From Oscillospiraceae bacterium (GTDB taxonomy: Bacteria; Bacillota; Clostridia; Oscillospirales; Oscillospiraceae): a stretch of 64,000 nt of DNA. The DNA is taken from positions 1 through 64,000 of the forward strand of contig SVKY01000005.1 in NCBI GenBank assembly GCA_015068235.1, given 5' to 3'. This document shows, piece by piece, positions 24,601-32,446 of this stretch (within the stretch, counting starts at the first letter, position 1; every line of letters starts with the position of its first letter). Below the pieces are notes generated by a model. It did not search any database and had not been told where the DNA came from. It saw nothing but the letters and a program-made list of their open reading frames with translations. The position numbers were made by a program, and so were the translations under genes.

Positions 24601-27600
24601 CTTGCCGATTGCCGCAGTTGTCGGCGTAGTCGTAACTTTATAGCTGTAGTTGTGGCCCAAAGCTGCGGTGTAGGTGTCCTCATAGCTGTCGCCACAGACA
24701 GAACACTTGTGCGTTGTGTAGCCCTGCGCCGTACAGGTCGGAGCTGTTACAGTTACCTTATAATCATGAGAGTACTTTGCAATCGTCACATCAAAATAGA
24801 AGCTGCCGTATGTAGTTGTTTTCCATGTGTAACGTCCAGTGCCGGTTGCTGTGCAGGTTGCCTCCTTGGTGACTTTGTAGGTGTAGTCTGTCGTGTTCAA
24901 CGTCGGAAGGGTAACCGTAGTTGTGCCACTGCAACGAGAACAAGTACCAGTCAGCTTGCCGCCTGCGGAGGTTGTCGGTTTCGTCGTTACTTTGTAATTG
25001 TAGTTGTGTCCGAGTGCATCAGTGTAGCTATCTTTATAGCTATCCTGACACTTGGTGCAAGTATGAGTTGTATAACCCTGCGCCTCACATGTAGGATTGG
25101 TGACAACAGCTTTGTAATCATGTGGATTCTTTGCTATCGTTACATCGAAATAGAAGCTGCCGTAAGCTGTCGTATTCCAAGTGTAACGTCCAGTTCCAGT
25201 CGCGGTACAAGTCGCTGCCTTCGTGACCTTGTAGGTGTAGTCTGTCGTATTCAGCTTCGGGAGCGCGACCGTAGTTGTGCTACTGCAACGGCTGCAAGTG
25301 CCCGTCAGCTTACCTGTTGCCGAGGTTGTCGGTGTGGTCGTGACCTTATAACTGTAGTTATGCCCCAATGCTGCCGTGTAGGTATCTTTGTAGCTGTCAC
25401 CACAGACAGTACAGGTGTGGGTAGTGTAACCCTGTGCCGTACAGGTCGGAGCAGTTACAGTTGCCTTATAATCATGAGGGTTCTTTGCAATCGTCACATC
25501 AAAATAGAAGTTGCCGTAGGTTGTAGTCTTCCATGTGTAACGTCCCGTACCCGTTGCGGTACAAGTTGCTGCCTTCGTGATCTTGTAAGTGTAATCTGTC
25601 GCATTCAGCTTCGGAAGTGTTACCGTTGTCGTTCCGGTGCACTTGGAGCATGTGCCCGTCAGCGTACCCGTTGCAGATGTTGTCGGATTCTTCGTTGCTT
25701 TGTAAGTATAATTGTGAACTGTCGGGTTTGTGTAATTATCTTTGTAGCTGTTTGAACATCTCGAACAGGTGTAAGTCGTGTAGCCCTGAGCGGTACAGGT
25801 AGGCGGAGTTACCTTGCTTACATAATCGTGGCCCAGCGCTGCCACTGTGGTCTGCGCCTTGATAACCGCATCACATACCGAGCAGTGTTTGCCTTCCGTC
25901 AAGCCTGTTGCCGTACACGTCGGTGCAACAGCCTTGTCAATGACCTCGGTATGTCCCTTTGCGGGGGTCGTAACATTGAAGCTGAATGTGCCGTAGGTCG
26001 TAGTTTTCCATGTGTACTTGTCTGTGCCTGTTTCTTCACAAGTCGCAGCTTTGGTCGTTGTCTTAGTGTAGTCTGTAGTGTTCAACTTAGGCAAAGTCAC
26101 CGTTGTCGTTCCCGAACACTTAGAGCAGGTGCCTGTCAGCGTGCCCGTTGCAGATACTGTCGGATTCTTTGTTGCTTTGTAGGTATAAGAATGTCCGTTT
26201 GCGCAAACATGCAACCAATGCGCATACAGTGTTGTGTTTGCACTGATTACGCTTGTGGAAGTCACCTTGCTACCACCACTGGCAGCGGTGTACCAACCGT
26301 CAAAATTATAATTTGCCCTGGTTGCTGTAGCTAAAGTACCTGCTTTTGCGGAATTCCACTGCGCATAAAGATGAGTTGCCCCACGGACAGTATATTTAGC
26401 ACCAGAAGCGTATGCCGTTCCCGAGCCATCGCTGTTTGTATTCCAATTCTTAAAGCTTTGAGATACGGTTTTCGTTGTTGCCGAGGATGAGCCACCGCTA
26501 GCGTCATATGTTATTGTGAAGCTTTTCCCTGTGGGTATGCTCGAACTCAAATTTACGGAAGACATATATTGAGCAGAATGTGCCTTCGGGACATTTGTAC
26601 CGCCATTTCCATAATAATTGATTGCGAATTCGGGATCTGACCAAATTGAAAACAGTTGTGCCCCAGTTTTATTGTATTCCCAAATTTGCATATTTGCGCC
26701 CTCGGCCGTGCTGTTGTCGGCAACATCTAGGACACGAGTAGAGCATTTGGGTTCTAATGTGATTTCACCGCCCCATCTGCCACAGAGCATCCAAAGCTCG
26801 TTACCGCCTCCGTTCCAAGTCCATGTTTTTACATTTGTTCCATTTGCATCGACCGCTCCTTGTACTTCAAGAACCCATCCGGTTTCACAACTGGTAATTT
26901 TGTAGTATCCATCGCCTTGGTATTCAAATTTCCAAATTTGCCGTTCGGTCTCTTCGCATTTTCTTAGAGTAACATTGCTGTTATCACCGATTATTTCATT
27001 CGTCACATGTCGCCATTGTTCCGAGTTGATGATGTAAGCATAAAAATCCGATCCAACATTTAATCCGTCGATCGCGGAGCCGTTATGCTTGATCCACATA
27101 AGGTAGTGCCCTTCGCCTTCGATCCAATATATAATTTGAGTATATCCATCCGGTCCGGTCTTGCCAACTCGCAAGAACCACTTGCTATTGTTCGGTTTGT
27201 CACACCATTTATAGGTTTGGGACATATCGCTACGTCTATAACCCTGAGCGCTTTCGAGAAGATATTGGTCATTCGGCACATAACTCGTATCGTAGAGGAA
27301 TACAGATGTCTCGCAATAGCGGTAGCCATCTATTCCCGGTACCGTTATTTTGCACCAACCATTTGTATATATCTCATGGATCGTGCATTCATCATCATTG
27401 TTATTGTACCCATTGTAGATGTAATCTTTTGCAGTTGTACCTCCTACGCTGGTATATACCGGTGTCTTGCCATTGCTGGTATTCCACAACTGCAATGTGA
27501 ACGCCTTAAAAGGTGTCGGATAGCGAGAATCAATTTCATATGAAGGTGATGGACTTGAAGATGTTAAGTAAATACATCCTTGATATGATCCACTCAAGCG

Positions 27601-28077
27601 ACTTCGTAGTCCTGAAATTGTGGATTTTGTCAAAACGCCATCGTCTGAACTAACTACATTATCAGCTGTTTTGTTTGCTTCAGTATAATAGACAGTGTCT
27701 CCATCAACCCATTCTACAAAAATCACATGTCCATAAGTACCGCCGTTAAAACACGCAATTGAATTGCTGCGTACTTCGTAACCTGTGCTTAGGCCGGCCT
27801 TAATAGCATTATTGTACCAAGCATTACCGTTACCATTCAAGCCTGTATTTACGCCCAATTTTTCATATGCGCGCCCTCGGACGTACCATACACATTGCCC
27901 CTTACTACTTGTGTTATAGGAAGAAGAATAACCATAATTGTTAAAATCTGCAAGCCGTTGCCCAACCCTACTGCTGTACCATGCTGTATTATCTGAAGCG
28001 AAAACAGTTGTGTCAAAACAAGCTAAAATACAGCATAAAGCAAGCACGGTTGCCAAAAGTCTTTTTAGTTTTTTCAT
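21604..28077 (-). CDS. Giant secreted CHAP / ricin-lectin / CxxC-repeat protein with three SLH modules
   Basis: 2,157 residues. A signal peptide (LLATVLALCCILACFDTTVFA) is followed by a CHAP amidase/endopeptidase domain (about 30-175; nucleophile Cys in KGQCVWYVRG, His in YGHVIFVEW). After an SH3-like stretch come ricin-type beta-trefoil repeats (about 340-500; QIWKFEYQGDGYYKI, GNELWMLCGRW) and InlB-type B repeats (about 510-640; NYNFDGWYTAASGG). Then follows a very long Thr-rich tandem region in which CxxC pairs alternate (CSVCGDSY, CTGTCSRCSGTTT), and last three SLH modules (about 1970-2157). A lytic and carbohydrate-binding surface protein is likely; the CxxC array could bind metal or form disulfides. 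The ATG is supported by GGAGGGAC. Confidence 0.92.
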   Translation of the reverse strand: MKKLKRLLATVLALCCILACFDTTVFASDNTAWYSSRVGQRLADFNNYGYSSSYNTSSKGQCVWYVRGRAYEKLGVNTGLNGNGNAWYNNAIKAGLSTGYEVRSNSIACFNGGTYGHVIFVEWVDGDTVYYTEANKTADNVVSSDDGVLTKSTISGLRSRLSGSYQGCIYLTSSSPSPSYEIDSRYPTPFKAFTLQLWNTSNGKTPVYTSVGGTTAKDYIYNGYNNNDDECTIHEIYTNGWCKITVPGIDGYRYCETSVFLYDTSYVPNDQYLLESAQGYRRSDMSQTYKWCDKPNNSKWFLRVGKTGPDGYTQIIYWIEGEGHYLMWIKHNGSAIDGLNVGSDFYAYIINSEQWRHVTNEIIGDNSNVTLRKCEETERQIWKFEYQGDGYYKITSCETGWVLEVQGAVDANGTNVKTWTWNGGGNELWMLCGRWGGEITLEPKCSTRVLDVADNSTAEGANMQIWEYNKTGAQLFSIWSDPEFAINYYGNGGTNVPKAHSAQYMSSVNLSSSIPTGKSFTITYDASGGSSSATTKTVSQSFKNWNTNSDGSGTAYASGAKYTVRGATHLYAQWNSAKAGTLATATRANYNFDGWYTAASGGSKVTSTSVISANTTLYAHWLHVCANGHSYTYKATKNPTVSATGTLTGTCSKCSGTTTVTLPKLNTTDYTKTTTKAATCEETGTDKYTWKTTTYGTFSFNVTTPAKGHTEVIDKAVAPTCTATGLTEGKHCSVCDAVIKAQTTVAALGHDYVSKVTPPTCTAQGYTTYTCSRCSNSYKDNYTNPTVHNYTYKATKNPTTSATGTLTGTCSKCTGTTTVTLPKLNATDYTYKITKAATCTATGTGRYTWKTTTYGNFYFDVTIAKNPHDYKATVTAPTCTAQGYTTHTCTVCGDSYKDTYTAALGHNYSYKVTTTPTTSATGKLTGTCSRCSSTTTVALPKLNTTDYTYKVTKAATCTATGTGRYTWNTTAYGSFYFDVTIAKNPHDYKAVVTNPTCEAQGYTTHTCTKCQDSYKDSYTDALGHNYNYKVTTKPTTSAGGKLTGTCSRCSGTTTVTLPTLNTTDYTYKVTKEATCTATGTGRYTWKTTTYGSFYFDVTIAKYSHDYKVTVTAPTCTAQGYTTHKCSVCGDSYEDTYTAALGHNYSYKVTTTPTTAAIGKLTGTCSRCSDTTTVTLPKLNTTDYTYKVTKEATCTATGTGRYTWKTTTYGSFYFDVTIAKYSHDYKVTVTAPTCTAQGYTTHKCSVCGDSYEDTYTAALGHNYSYKVTTTPTTAAIGKLTGTCSRCSGTTTVTLPKLNTTDYTYKVTKEATCTATGTGRYTWKTTTYGSFYFDVTIAKIPHDYKATVTAPTCDAQGYTTYTCSRCSDSYKDSYTNASGHSYTYKATKNPTTSATGTLTGTCSRCSGTTTVTLPKLNTTDYSYSVVNTATCTATGTGRYTWKTTTYGSFYFDVTIAKIPHDYKATVTAPTCTEQGYTTCKCSVCGDSYVDGYVAALGHAESDWIVDFNATCTASGSKHTQCTRCGVTIQTSIISATGHNESEWIVDRNATCTASGSKHTECLNCGATLKTESIPAIGHIYQEIETVPTCTERGYITYICSNCNDSYVDSYIDALGHEWDEGSISQAPTCIQTGIKVFNCYRCSATKTETVAATGHSYAEIVIAPTCTDEGYITHTCGNCGDSFADSYTDALGHDWNAGTVTTEPTETETGIRTYTCERCAETKTEEIPVLGHTHNYETSVVAPTCTEEGYTIYFCACGDEYNTDRVAALGHAWNEGAVTTEPTETETGIRTYTCERCAETKTEEIPVLGHTHNYETSVVAPTCTEEGYTIYFCACGDEYNTDRVAALGHAWNEGTVTTEPTETETGIRTYTCERCAETKTEDIPAIGHTHSYTESVIAPTCTEQGYTVNTCACGGSYTEDYVAAFGHHWDDGVITTSPTATQTGVKTYTCTRCGETKTEAIPATGTSASCNGGASCPSKRFKDVKASDWFHLSVDFAVSHGLFGGMSDTTFAPNTAMTRAMLVTVLWRYADKPNEGTNSFTDVKSGQWYTDAVVWAADNGVVTGVGNNKFNPNGNITREQMAAILYRYANANGINTSASVSLNSFPDGNKVSAYAKDAICWAVAEGLINGSDGKLMPQGNATRAQVAAILMRFIQNVAG
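23590..25790 (-). repeat. Tandem 354-base (118-residue) repeats inside the giant SLH protein gene
   Basis: About six units with period 354 bases. The block 24242-24535 recurs at 24596-24889 almost base for base, pointing to recent duplication, while outer units have diverged. Each unit encodes two CxxC pairs, the TATGTGRYTWKTTTYGSFYF block and an HDYKATV stretch. A second, shorter family (about 75 residues, ETETGIRTYTCERCAETKT) occupies 22,400-23,000. Confidence 0.85.
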
Positions 28078-28182
28078 AATTGTCCCTCCATAATGAAAAA
28101 TATTGTCTAAGTGTTCAAAAAATATGTACATAATACTGCATTTTGGCAATTATGCATTCAAAGCAAATCATTGCCGTGCATT

Positions 28183-28767
28183 TCACTGAATATGAACCCA
28201 GTTGCCTGCATAGTCCACAAAATCATCGCCCCAGTTTCGATATGCGCCGCTGCTGTCCTTATAGGTTTCACCCCAGCGGATATAGTTTCCGTCTGCATCA
28301 CAGAAAGTATCGCCCCATTGGCACCACTTTCCGCTGTAGTCCACAAACGAATCGCCCCATTGTCTGTAGCGACCTGAGCAGTCCACGAACATGATTTTTT
28401 CATTTTCCTTCGCCATCGCAGCAGCTATCTCGCCTATGAGATCGGCTTCGTCTTCGTCGTCTGAGCTACGGTAACTGCCACCACCACCGCCACCGGAATA
28501 ACTGCCACTGCTACTATCGGGTCCTTCGATGCACGCAAAAAATATAAGCACCGGAACCAATGCTGAGCAAATCACCCATACTGCAGTCTGGTGATGGAGC
28601 ATCCAATCCATAACGCTCCCCGATACACCGAACAAATCCAACACAAAGCATACAAAATTCACACCAAATCTTACAAAATAACCACCGATGGCGCAAACAA
28701 AGATTCCGGCGATGATTCCGACAATCCAAGCAATGACCGTGAATATTTTTTTAATTACTTCCCACAT
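28183..28767 (-). CDS. Membrane protein with C-terminal WGD-type repeats
   Basis: 194 residues. Three hydrophobic segments lie in the first about 80 residues (VIAWIVGIIAGIFVCAIGGY, FVCFVLDLFGV, AVWVICSALVPVLIFFACI). A glycine-rich linker (SGGGGGGS) and an acidic patch (DDEDEAD) follow. The last 70 residues hold four to five tandem repeats of about 14 residues around xxWGDxFxDxxGxY. I know no function for such repeats; they could be short beta units. Start by GGAGGAG. The gap to the giant gene (28078-28182) has no feature. Confidence 0.75.
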   Translation of the reverse strand: MWEVIKKIFTVIAWIVGIIAGIFVCAIGGYFVRFGVNFVCFVLDLFGVSGSVMDWMLHHQTAVWVICSALVPVLIFFACIEGPDSSSGSYSGGGGGGSYRSSDDEDEADLIGEIAAAMAKENEKIMFVDCSGRYRQWGDSFVDYSGKWCQWGDTFCDADGNYIRWGETYKDSSGAYRNWGDDFVDYAGNWVHIQ

Positions 28768-28892
28768 GATCGATCTCCTCCTTGTAAATAAACACGCCTG
28801 TTTTGAACCAATTATTTAGCCCCCTCTCCAGCTTGCAGTGTAACATAATTATAACGCACAAAACAAAGTTTGTCAATAAAACTATACATATG

Positions 28893-28927
28893 TTGATAAT
28901 TTATTATCACGCAATGCAGGGTATAAT
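28893..28927 (+). promoter_or_regulatory. Palindrome and -10 before the third XRE gene
   Basis: GATAATTTATTATC (28895-28908) is a short palindrome 13 bases before a perfect TATAAT (28922-28927). It lies in the gap between the divergent WGD-repeat membrane gene and the XRE gene. No -35 at normal spacing was seen. Confidence 0.5.
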
Positions 28928-28946
28928 ACAAGCAGGAGGTGCTGTT

Positions 28947-29231
28947 ATGCTCTGCGAACGAATCAAGGAATTACGGGAAAAAGCCGGATACTCTCAGGCG
29001 CAGCTTGCCAAAAGATTAGACGTCACCAGAAGCTCCGTCAATGCGTGGGAGATGGGTCTGTCTGCACCAACTACGCAATACATCATTGCGCTGACAAAAT
29101 TATTTCATGTTTCTGCCGACTACATTCTTGGCACACAAGCCGACGTACAGCTATCCCTGAAGGGTTACACAGACGAAGAAATATCATTGCTGTATAACTT
29201 GCTGAAATATTTTGACTCAAAGCATCAGTAA
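28947..29231 (+). CDS. XRE-family transcriptional regulator
   Basis: 94 residues. An N-terminal Cro/CI domain: MLCERIKELREKAGYSQAQL, AKRLDVTRSSVNAWEMGLSA, then LFHVSADYILGTQ. A C-terminal helix (YTDEEISLLYNLLKYFDSK) is typical of small single-domain regulators. The ATG at 28947 has CAGGAGGTGC upstream; an upstream in-frame extension has no ribosome site and runs through the promoter. It is divergent from the WGD-repeat membrane gene. Confidence 0.9.
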   Translation: MLCERIKELREKAGYSQAQLAKRLDVTRSSVNAWEMGLSAPTTQYIIALTKLFHVSADYILGTQADVQLSLKGYTDEEISLLYNLLKYFDSKHQ

Positions 29232-29238
29232 TACCCTT

Positions 29239-29331
29239 AAACGATCGGGGAATCTTGCGATTCTTCGGTTGTTTTTTACACCCTTACACCGAAATAAACA
29301 TCCGTGTTAAACAAAATTCCGATTTATCGGA
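29239..29331. other. Intergenic: weak terminator and a remnant CCGATTTATCGG end
   Basis: A hairpin around GGGGAATC-TTGC-GATTCTTC with GTTTTTT closes the XRE gene (29244-29278). At 29314-29331, AAATTCCGATTTATCGG is a single end of the element family seen at 9235 and 15275. Nothing else was recognised between 29232 and 29513. Confidence 0.5.
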
Positions 29332-29513
29332 AGTTGCAATTTTTCATCGGGAAGTGATATCGCATGTTCAAAAGGTCGTCAGCCGCAGGAAACTGAGGTA
29401 GCGTTCAATTGTTAACATAATTTTATAATTATTTCATGGTTTTTTATGAAATTGGGCTTGTAATTATTGTAATTTTTTGTTACTATATTGTCGAGAAAGA
29501 AGGAGTGTAACAA

Positions 29514-30275
29514 ATGCGATTTATTTCTTGGAACGTCAACGGCATCCGAGCTTGCCTGGACAAGGGTTTTATGGATGTTTTTCATACATTAAAAGCCGAT
29601 TTTTTCTGTCTACAAGAGACCAAGGCGCAGCCTGAGCAGGTCAGCTTAGACTTAGAGGGCTACGAGCAATTTTGGTACTCTGCTGAAAAAAAAGGCTATT
29701 CCGGCACTGCGATCTTTGCAAAACACAAGCCGATTTCCGTATCCTACGGTGTCGGCGTGGAAGAATTGGATCACGAGGGTCGTTTGATCACATTGGAATA
29801 CCCGAGTTTTTATCTTCTCACCTGCTATACACCAAATGCGCAGGACGGCTTAAAACGCATTGCGCATCGAATGGCTTGGGAGGATGCGTTCAGAGCCTAT
29901 CTATCCAAGCTTGATAAAACAAAGCCCGTGATCGTCTGCGGCGATTTGAACGTTGCGCACAATGAGATTGATCTGAAAAATCCAAAGTCCAACCGTGGAA
30001 ACGCCGGATTTTCGGACGAGGAACGCGGAAAATTCAACGAGCTTCTTCAAGCCGGCTTTACCGACACCTTCCGTTACCGCAATCCCGAGCTTGCAAACGC
30101 ATACTCCTGGTGGAGCTACCGCTTTAATGCCCGCGCAAACAACGCAGGATGGCGCATTGACTATTTCCTCGTTTCCGATCGTCTGCGTGAGAAGATCGAA
30201 GCAACACCGATCTATAACGAAATTTTCGGTTCCGACCACTGCCCTGTCGGTTTGGAGCTTTCTTTGGAGGTTTGA
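29514..30275 (+). CDS. xth: Exodeoxyribonuclease III
   Basis: 253 residues, normal for the ExoA/XthA group. It cuts DNA at abasic sites and removes 3' blocking groups in base-excision repair. Motifs: SWNVNGIRA at the start, FFCLQETKA (metal-binding Glu), CGDLNVAHNEIDLKNPKSNRGNAGFSDEER, WWSYRFNARANNAGWRIDYFLVS, and the catalytic SDHCPVGLEL at the end. Start by AAGGAG. Three bases separate it from the SLH-NlpC/P60 gene, an unusual partner. Confidence 0.97.
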   Translation: MRFISWNVNGIRACLDKGFMDVFHTLKADFFCLQETKAQPEQVSLDLEGYEQFWYSAEKKGYSGTAIFAKHKPISVSYGVGVEELDHEGRLITLEYPSFYLLTCYTPNAQDGLKRIAHRMAWEDAFRAYLSKLDKTKPVIVCGDLNVAHNEIDLKNPKSNRGNAGFSDEERGKFNELLQAGFTDTFRYRNPELANAYSWWSYRFNARANNAGWRIDYFLVSDRLREKIEATPIYNEIFGSDHCPVGLELSLEV

Positions 30276-30278
30276 CCT

Positions 30279-31895
30279 ATGAAAAAGAGAATTTTGAGCT
30301 TTGTGTTATGCGTCTGCATTCTTTTGTCCGTAGTCCCGAGTGTCTCGGCTTATTCCAATCTTTCCTCCTGGGCGAAGGAATCGGTCCAAGCAATGGAAAG
30401 TTTGGGCTTTCTGCCGGAAGCGCTTGCCGATGCCGATATGACCCGCAACATTACCCGTGGCGAGATGTGCAAAATGGCGGTTTTGGTCTTTGAGCATCTA
30501 ATGGGCGGTTACGCTTATCCTGCTTCTACCGATTATTTTAAGGATACAACCGACCCCGATATTTGCTATGCTTACGAGCAGGGCATTATTTCCGGCTATG
30601 ATGACGGCACCTTCCGTGCAAATCAGCAGTTGACTCGTCAGGAGTTTTTTAAGATCACCTATAATCTGATGGGTTCTGCCTACTGCGATGTGAACACCAT
30701 CACACCTGCCTCTCTCGATAGCTTTAGCGATACCGATAAGCTTTATGACTACGCAGTCAAGCCCACACAGATCATGGTTGCCATCGGTGTTGTCAAGGGC
30801 GACGGCGGCAAGCTCAATCCTCGTGATTATACTTCCTGTCAGGAAGCAATTTTGATGTTCTTCCGTTCTTATCAGTACATGTGTGATTGGTTCAACGCAC
30901 AGTCTGAGGAAGATAAGATCATCCAAAGCTATGCGCAGGGCTATTCCGGCATCAGCGATTGGGCGATCCGTGAGGTTATGGAGATGGACGACAACGGCAT
31001 GATCCCCTCCTGCCTTGACAATAGCAACATGTCTCTGCCCATTACCCGTGCCCAAATGTGCTCCATCGCAGTTTTGGCTTACAAAAAGGCGACCGGTGAG
31101 GATCCCCAGCCGAGCGGCTCGAATCATTTTACCGATTCGTCCGATCCGGATGTAAATTTAGCATACGAGCTTGGCATTGTCGGCGGCTTTGAGGATGGCT
31201 CCTTTGCACCGAACAGCAGCCTGACCCGTGAGCAGTTCTTCAAAATCATGGCAAACTTTATGGCAGTTTTGAACTATCCCAGAACTGACAGCAATGCCAT
31301 CTCCCTCGGAACCTACAACGATGGCTCCAAGGTTGGAGATTGGGCAAAGGCTCCGACGCGCTTGATGATCTATATCGGCGCTGTCCGTGGCGATGGCAAA
31401 AAGCTGAACCCCAAATCTGAAACCTCGATTCAGGAAGCAGTTGCGATCTTCCTGCGCTGCTATAACTTCACGACCAACTGGATCGCAGAGCATCCGGACG
31501 GAGAAGAAATTGTCGAATCGACCATGATGGAAGACCTTGTGGCTTTCGCAAAGAGCTTTGTCGGTTATCCTTATGTTTACGGCGGCAACGGTCCGAGCTG
31601 CTTCGACTGCTCCGGCTTCGTGCTGTATGTTTACAAGCATTTTGGTTATTCCTTCTCCCGTGGTGCGCAGGAGCAGTACCGTGACGGCGTACATATCGAC
31701 AAGGCAGATCTTATGCCCGGCGATTTGGTATTCTTCAGCGGCAACGGCTACGCCATCACGCACGTTGGACTTTACCTCGGCGAAGGTAACTTTATCCATG
31801 CCTCAAACCCGACCCGTGGCGTCGTGATCGATACGCTTTGGAGCGGCTACTACAGCAGCCACTATTGGAGCGCATGCCGAATCGTGACAGATTAA
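30279..31895 (+). CDS. Secreted SLH / NlpC-P60 cell-wall hydrolase
   Basis: 538 residues. A signal peptide (RILSFVLCVCILLSVVPSVSA) leads into two tandem blocks of SLH-type modules (about 25-200 and 215-395; YFKDTTDPDICYAYEQGIISGYDDGTFRANQQLTRQEFFKI and its counterpart HFTDSSDPDVNLAYELGIVGG). A C-terminal NlpC/P60 domain follows (about 415-538) with the catalytic Cys in CFDCSGFV and His in THVGLYLGEGNFIH. It anchors to the wall and cuts peptide stems. GGAGG for its start lies in the last codons of xth, so translation is coupled. Confidence 0.93.
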   Translation: MKKRILSFVLCVCILLSVVPSVSAYSNLSSWAKESVQAMESLGFLPEALADADMTRNITRGEMCKMAVLVFEHLMGGYAYPASTDYFKDTTDPDICYAYEQGIISGYDDGTFRANQQLTRQEFFKITYNLMGSAYCDVNTITPASLDSFSDTDKLYDYAVKPTQIMVAIGVVKGDGGKLNPRDYTSCQEAILMFFRSYQYMCDWFNAQSEEDKIIQSYAQGYSGISDWAIREVMEMDDNGMIPSCLDNSNMSLPITRAQMCSIAVLAYKKATGEDPQPSGSNHFTDSSDPDVNLAYELGIVGGFEDGSFAPNSSLTREQFFKIMANFMAVLNYPRTDSNAISLGTYNDGSKVGDWAKAPTRLMIYIGAVRGDGKKLNPKSETSIQEAVAIFLRCYNFTTNWIAEHPDGEEIVESTMMEDLVAFAKSFVGYPYVYGGNGPSCFDCSGFVLYVYKHFGYSFSRGAQEQYRDGVHIDKADLMPGDLVFFSGNGYAITHVGLYLGEGNFIHASNPTRGVVIDTLWSGYYSSHYWSACRIVTD

Positions 31896-31901
31896 AGAGC
31901 T

Positions 31902-31937
31902 AAAACAGCCGCCTTCACGGTGGCTGTTTTCTTATTT
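31902..31937 (+). terminator. Rho-independent terminator
   Basis: AAAACAGCC (31902-31910) pairs with GGCTGTTTT (31922-31930), followed by CTTATTTTT. Confidence 0.85.
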
Positions 31938-32015
31938 TTGAAAAAAATGCAAAAAAAGCTTGACAAACGGTGATTTATCGAGTATGATATTAAAGCTGAT
32001 TTTGAGCAGCGAATT

Positions 32016-32107
32016 GGAGAGGTGGCTGAGCTGGCCGAAGGCGCACGACTGGAAATCGTGTAGGCGTTAAAAGCGTCTCGCGGGTTCGAATCCCGCCCTC
32101 TCCGCCA
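32016..32107 (+). tRNA. tRNA-Ser (anticodon GGA)
   Basis: Class II tRNA: acceptor GGAGAGG pairs with CCTCTCC, the anticodon stem CACGA/TCGTG holds the loop CTGGAAA (anticodon GGA), a long variable arm (TAGGCGTTAAAAGCGTCTC) follows, then GGTTCGAATCCC and an encoded CCA. Its promoter is TTGACA (31960-31965), 17 bases, TATGAT (31983-31988). Confidence 0.97.
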
Positions 32108-32112
32108 ATAGT

Positions 32113-32154
32113 AAACCCCCTGAAATCACAACGATTTCAGGGGGTTTCTTTTTT
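32113..32154 (+). terminator. Terminator of tRNA-Ser
   Basis: AAACCCCCTGAAATC (32113-32127) pairs with GATTTCAGGGGGTTT (32133-32147), followed by CTTTTTT. Confidence 0.92.
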
Positions 32155-32208
32155 CTTGAATTGCAATACCATAATCAGATAATACTAAGTTTCACGGCGT
32201 ACAGTTTT

Positions 32209-32298
32209 GTCATTGCGAGGAGCGCAGCGACGTGGCGATCTCGTGACTTTCGAACTGCATTTGGTATCGTTGCTTTGAAATTGCCACGACCGCAAGCG
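32209..32298. repeat. GTCATTGCGAGGAGCGCAGCGACG-type dispersed repeat
   Basis: The left arm begins GTCATTGCGAGGAGCGCAGC with GTGGCGATCTCG; the right arm is the inverted AAATTGCCACGACCGCAAGCG. This palindromic repeat is widespread in many bacterial genomes. No gene in 32155-32443. Confidence 0.75.
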
Positions 32299-32402
32299 AA
32301 AATCGGTACAGCTTTTTGGATAAAAAATTTGATTTCTTCGTGACAAAATCATGCAGCCAGAGGGGTGCGGTCGCTGAGAGGGCTGCGGAAAAGCTGCATA
32401 GC

Positions 32403-32446
32403 ATAAGCCGACAAACAGTTTTTCCTGTTTGTCGGCTTATTTTTTA
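32403..32446. terminator. Hairpin at the end of the long minus-strand block
   Basis: ATAAGCCGACAAACAG (32403-32418) pairs with CTGTTTGTCGGCTTAT (32425-32440). It directly follows the stop of the FHA gene at 32444; the T-run is on the plus strand. Confidence 0.65.

Noticed and set aside
22111..25755. Plus-strand frames of 419 and 752 codons opposite the CxxC-repeat region
   Set aside because: Their internal repeats simply reflect the 354-base repeats of the minus-strand gene.
23590..25790. Regular repeats that might suggest a CRISPR array
   Set aside because: The period is 354 bases, the repeats are coding and the intervening sequence is not unique spacers. No cas gene is present.
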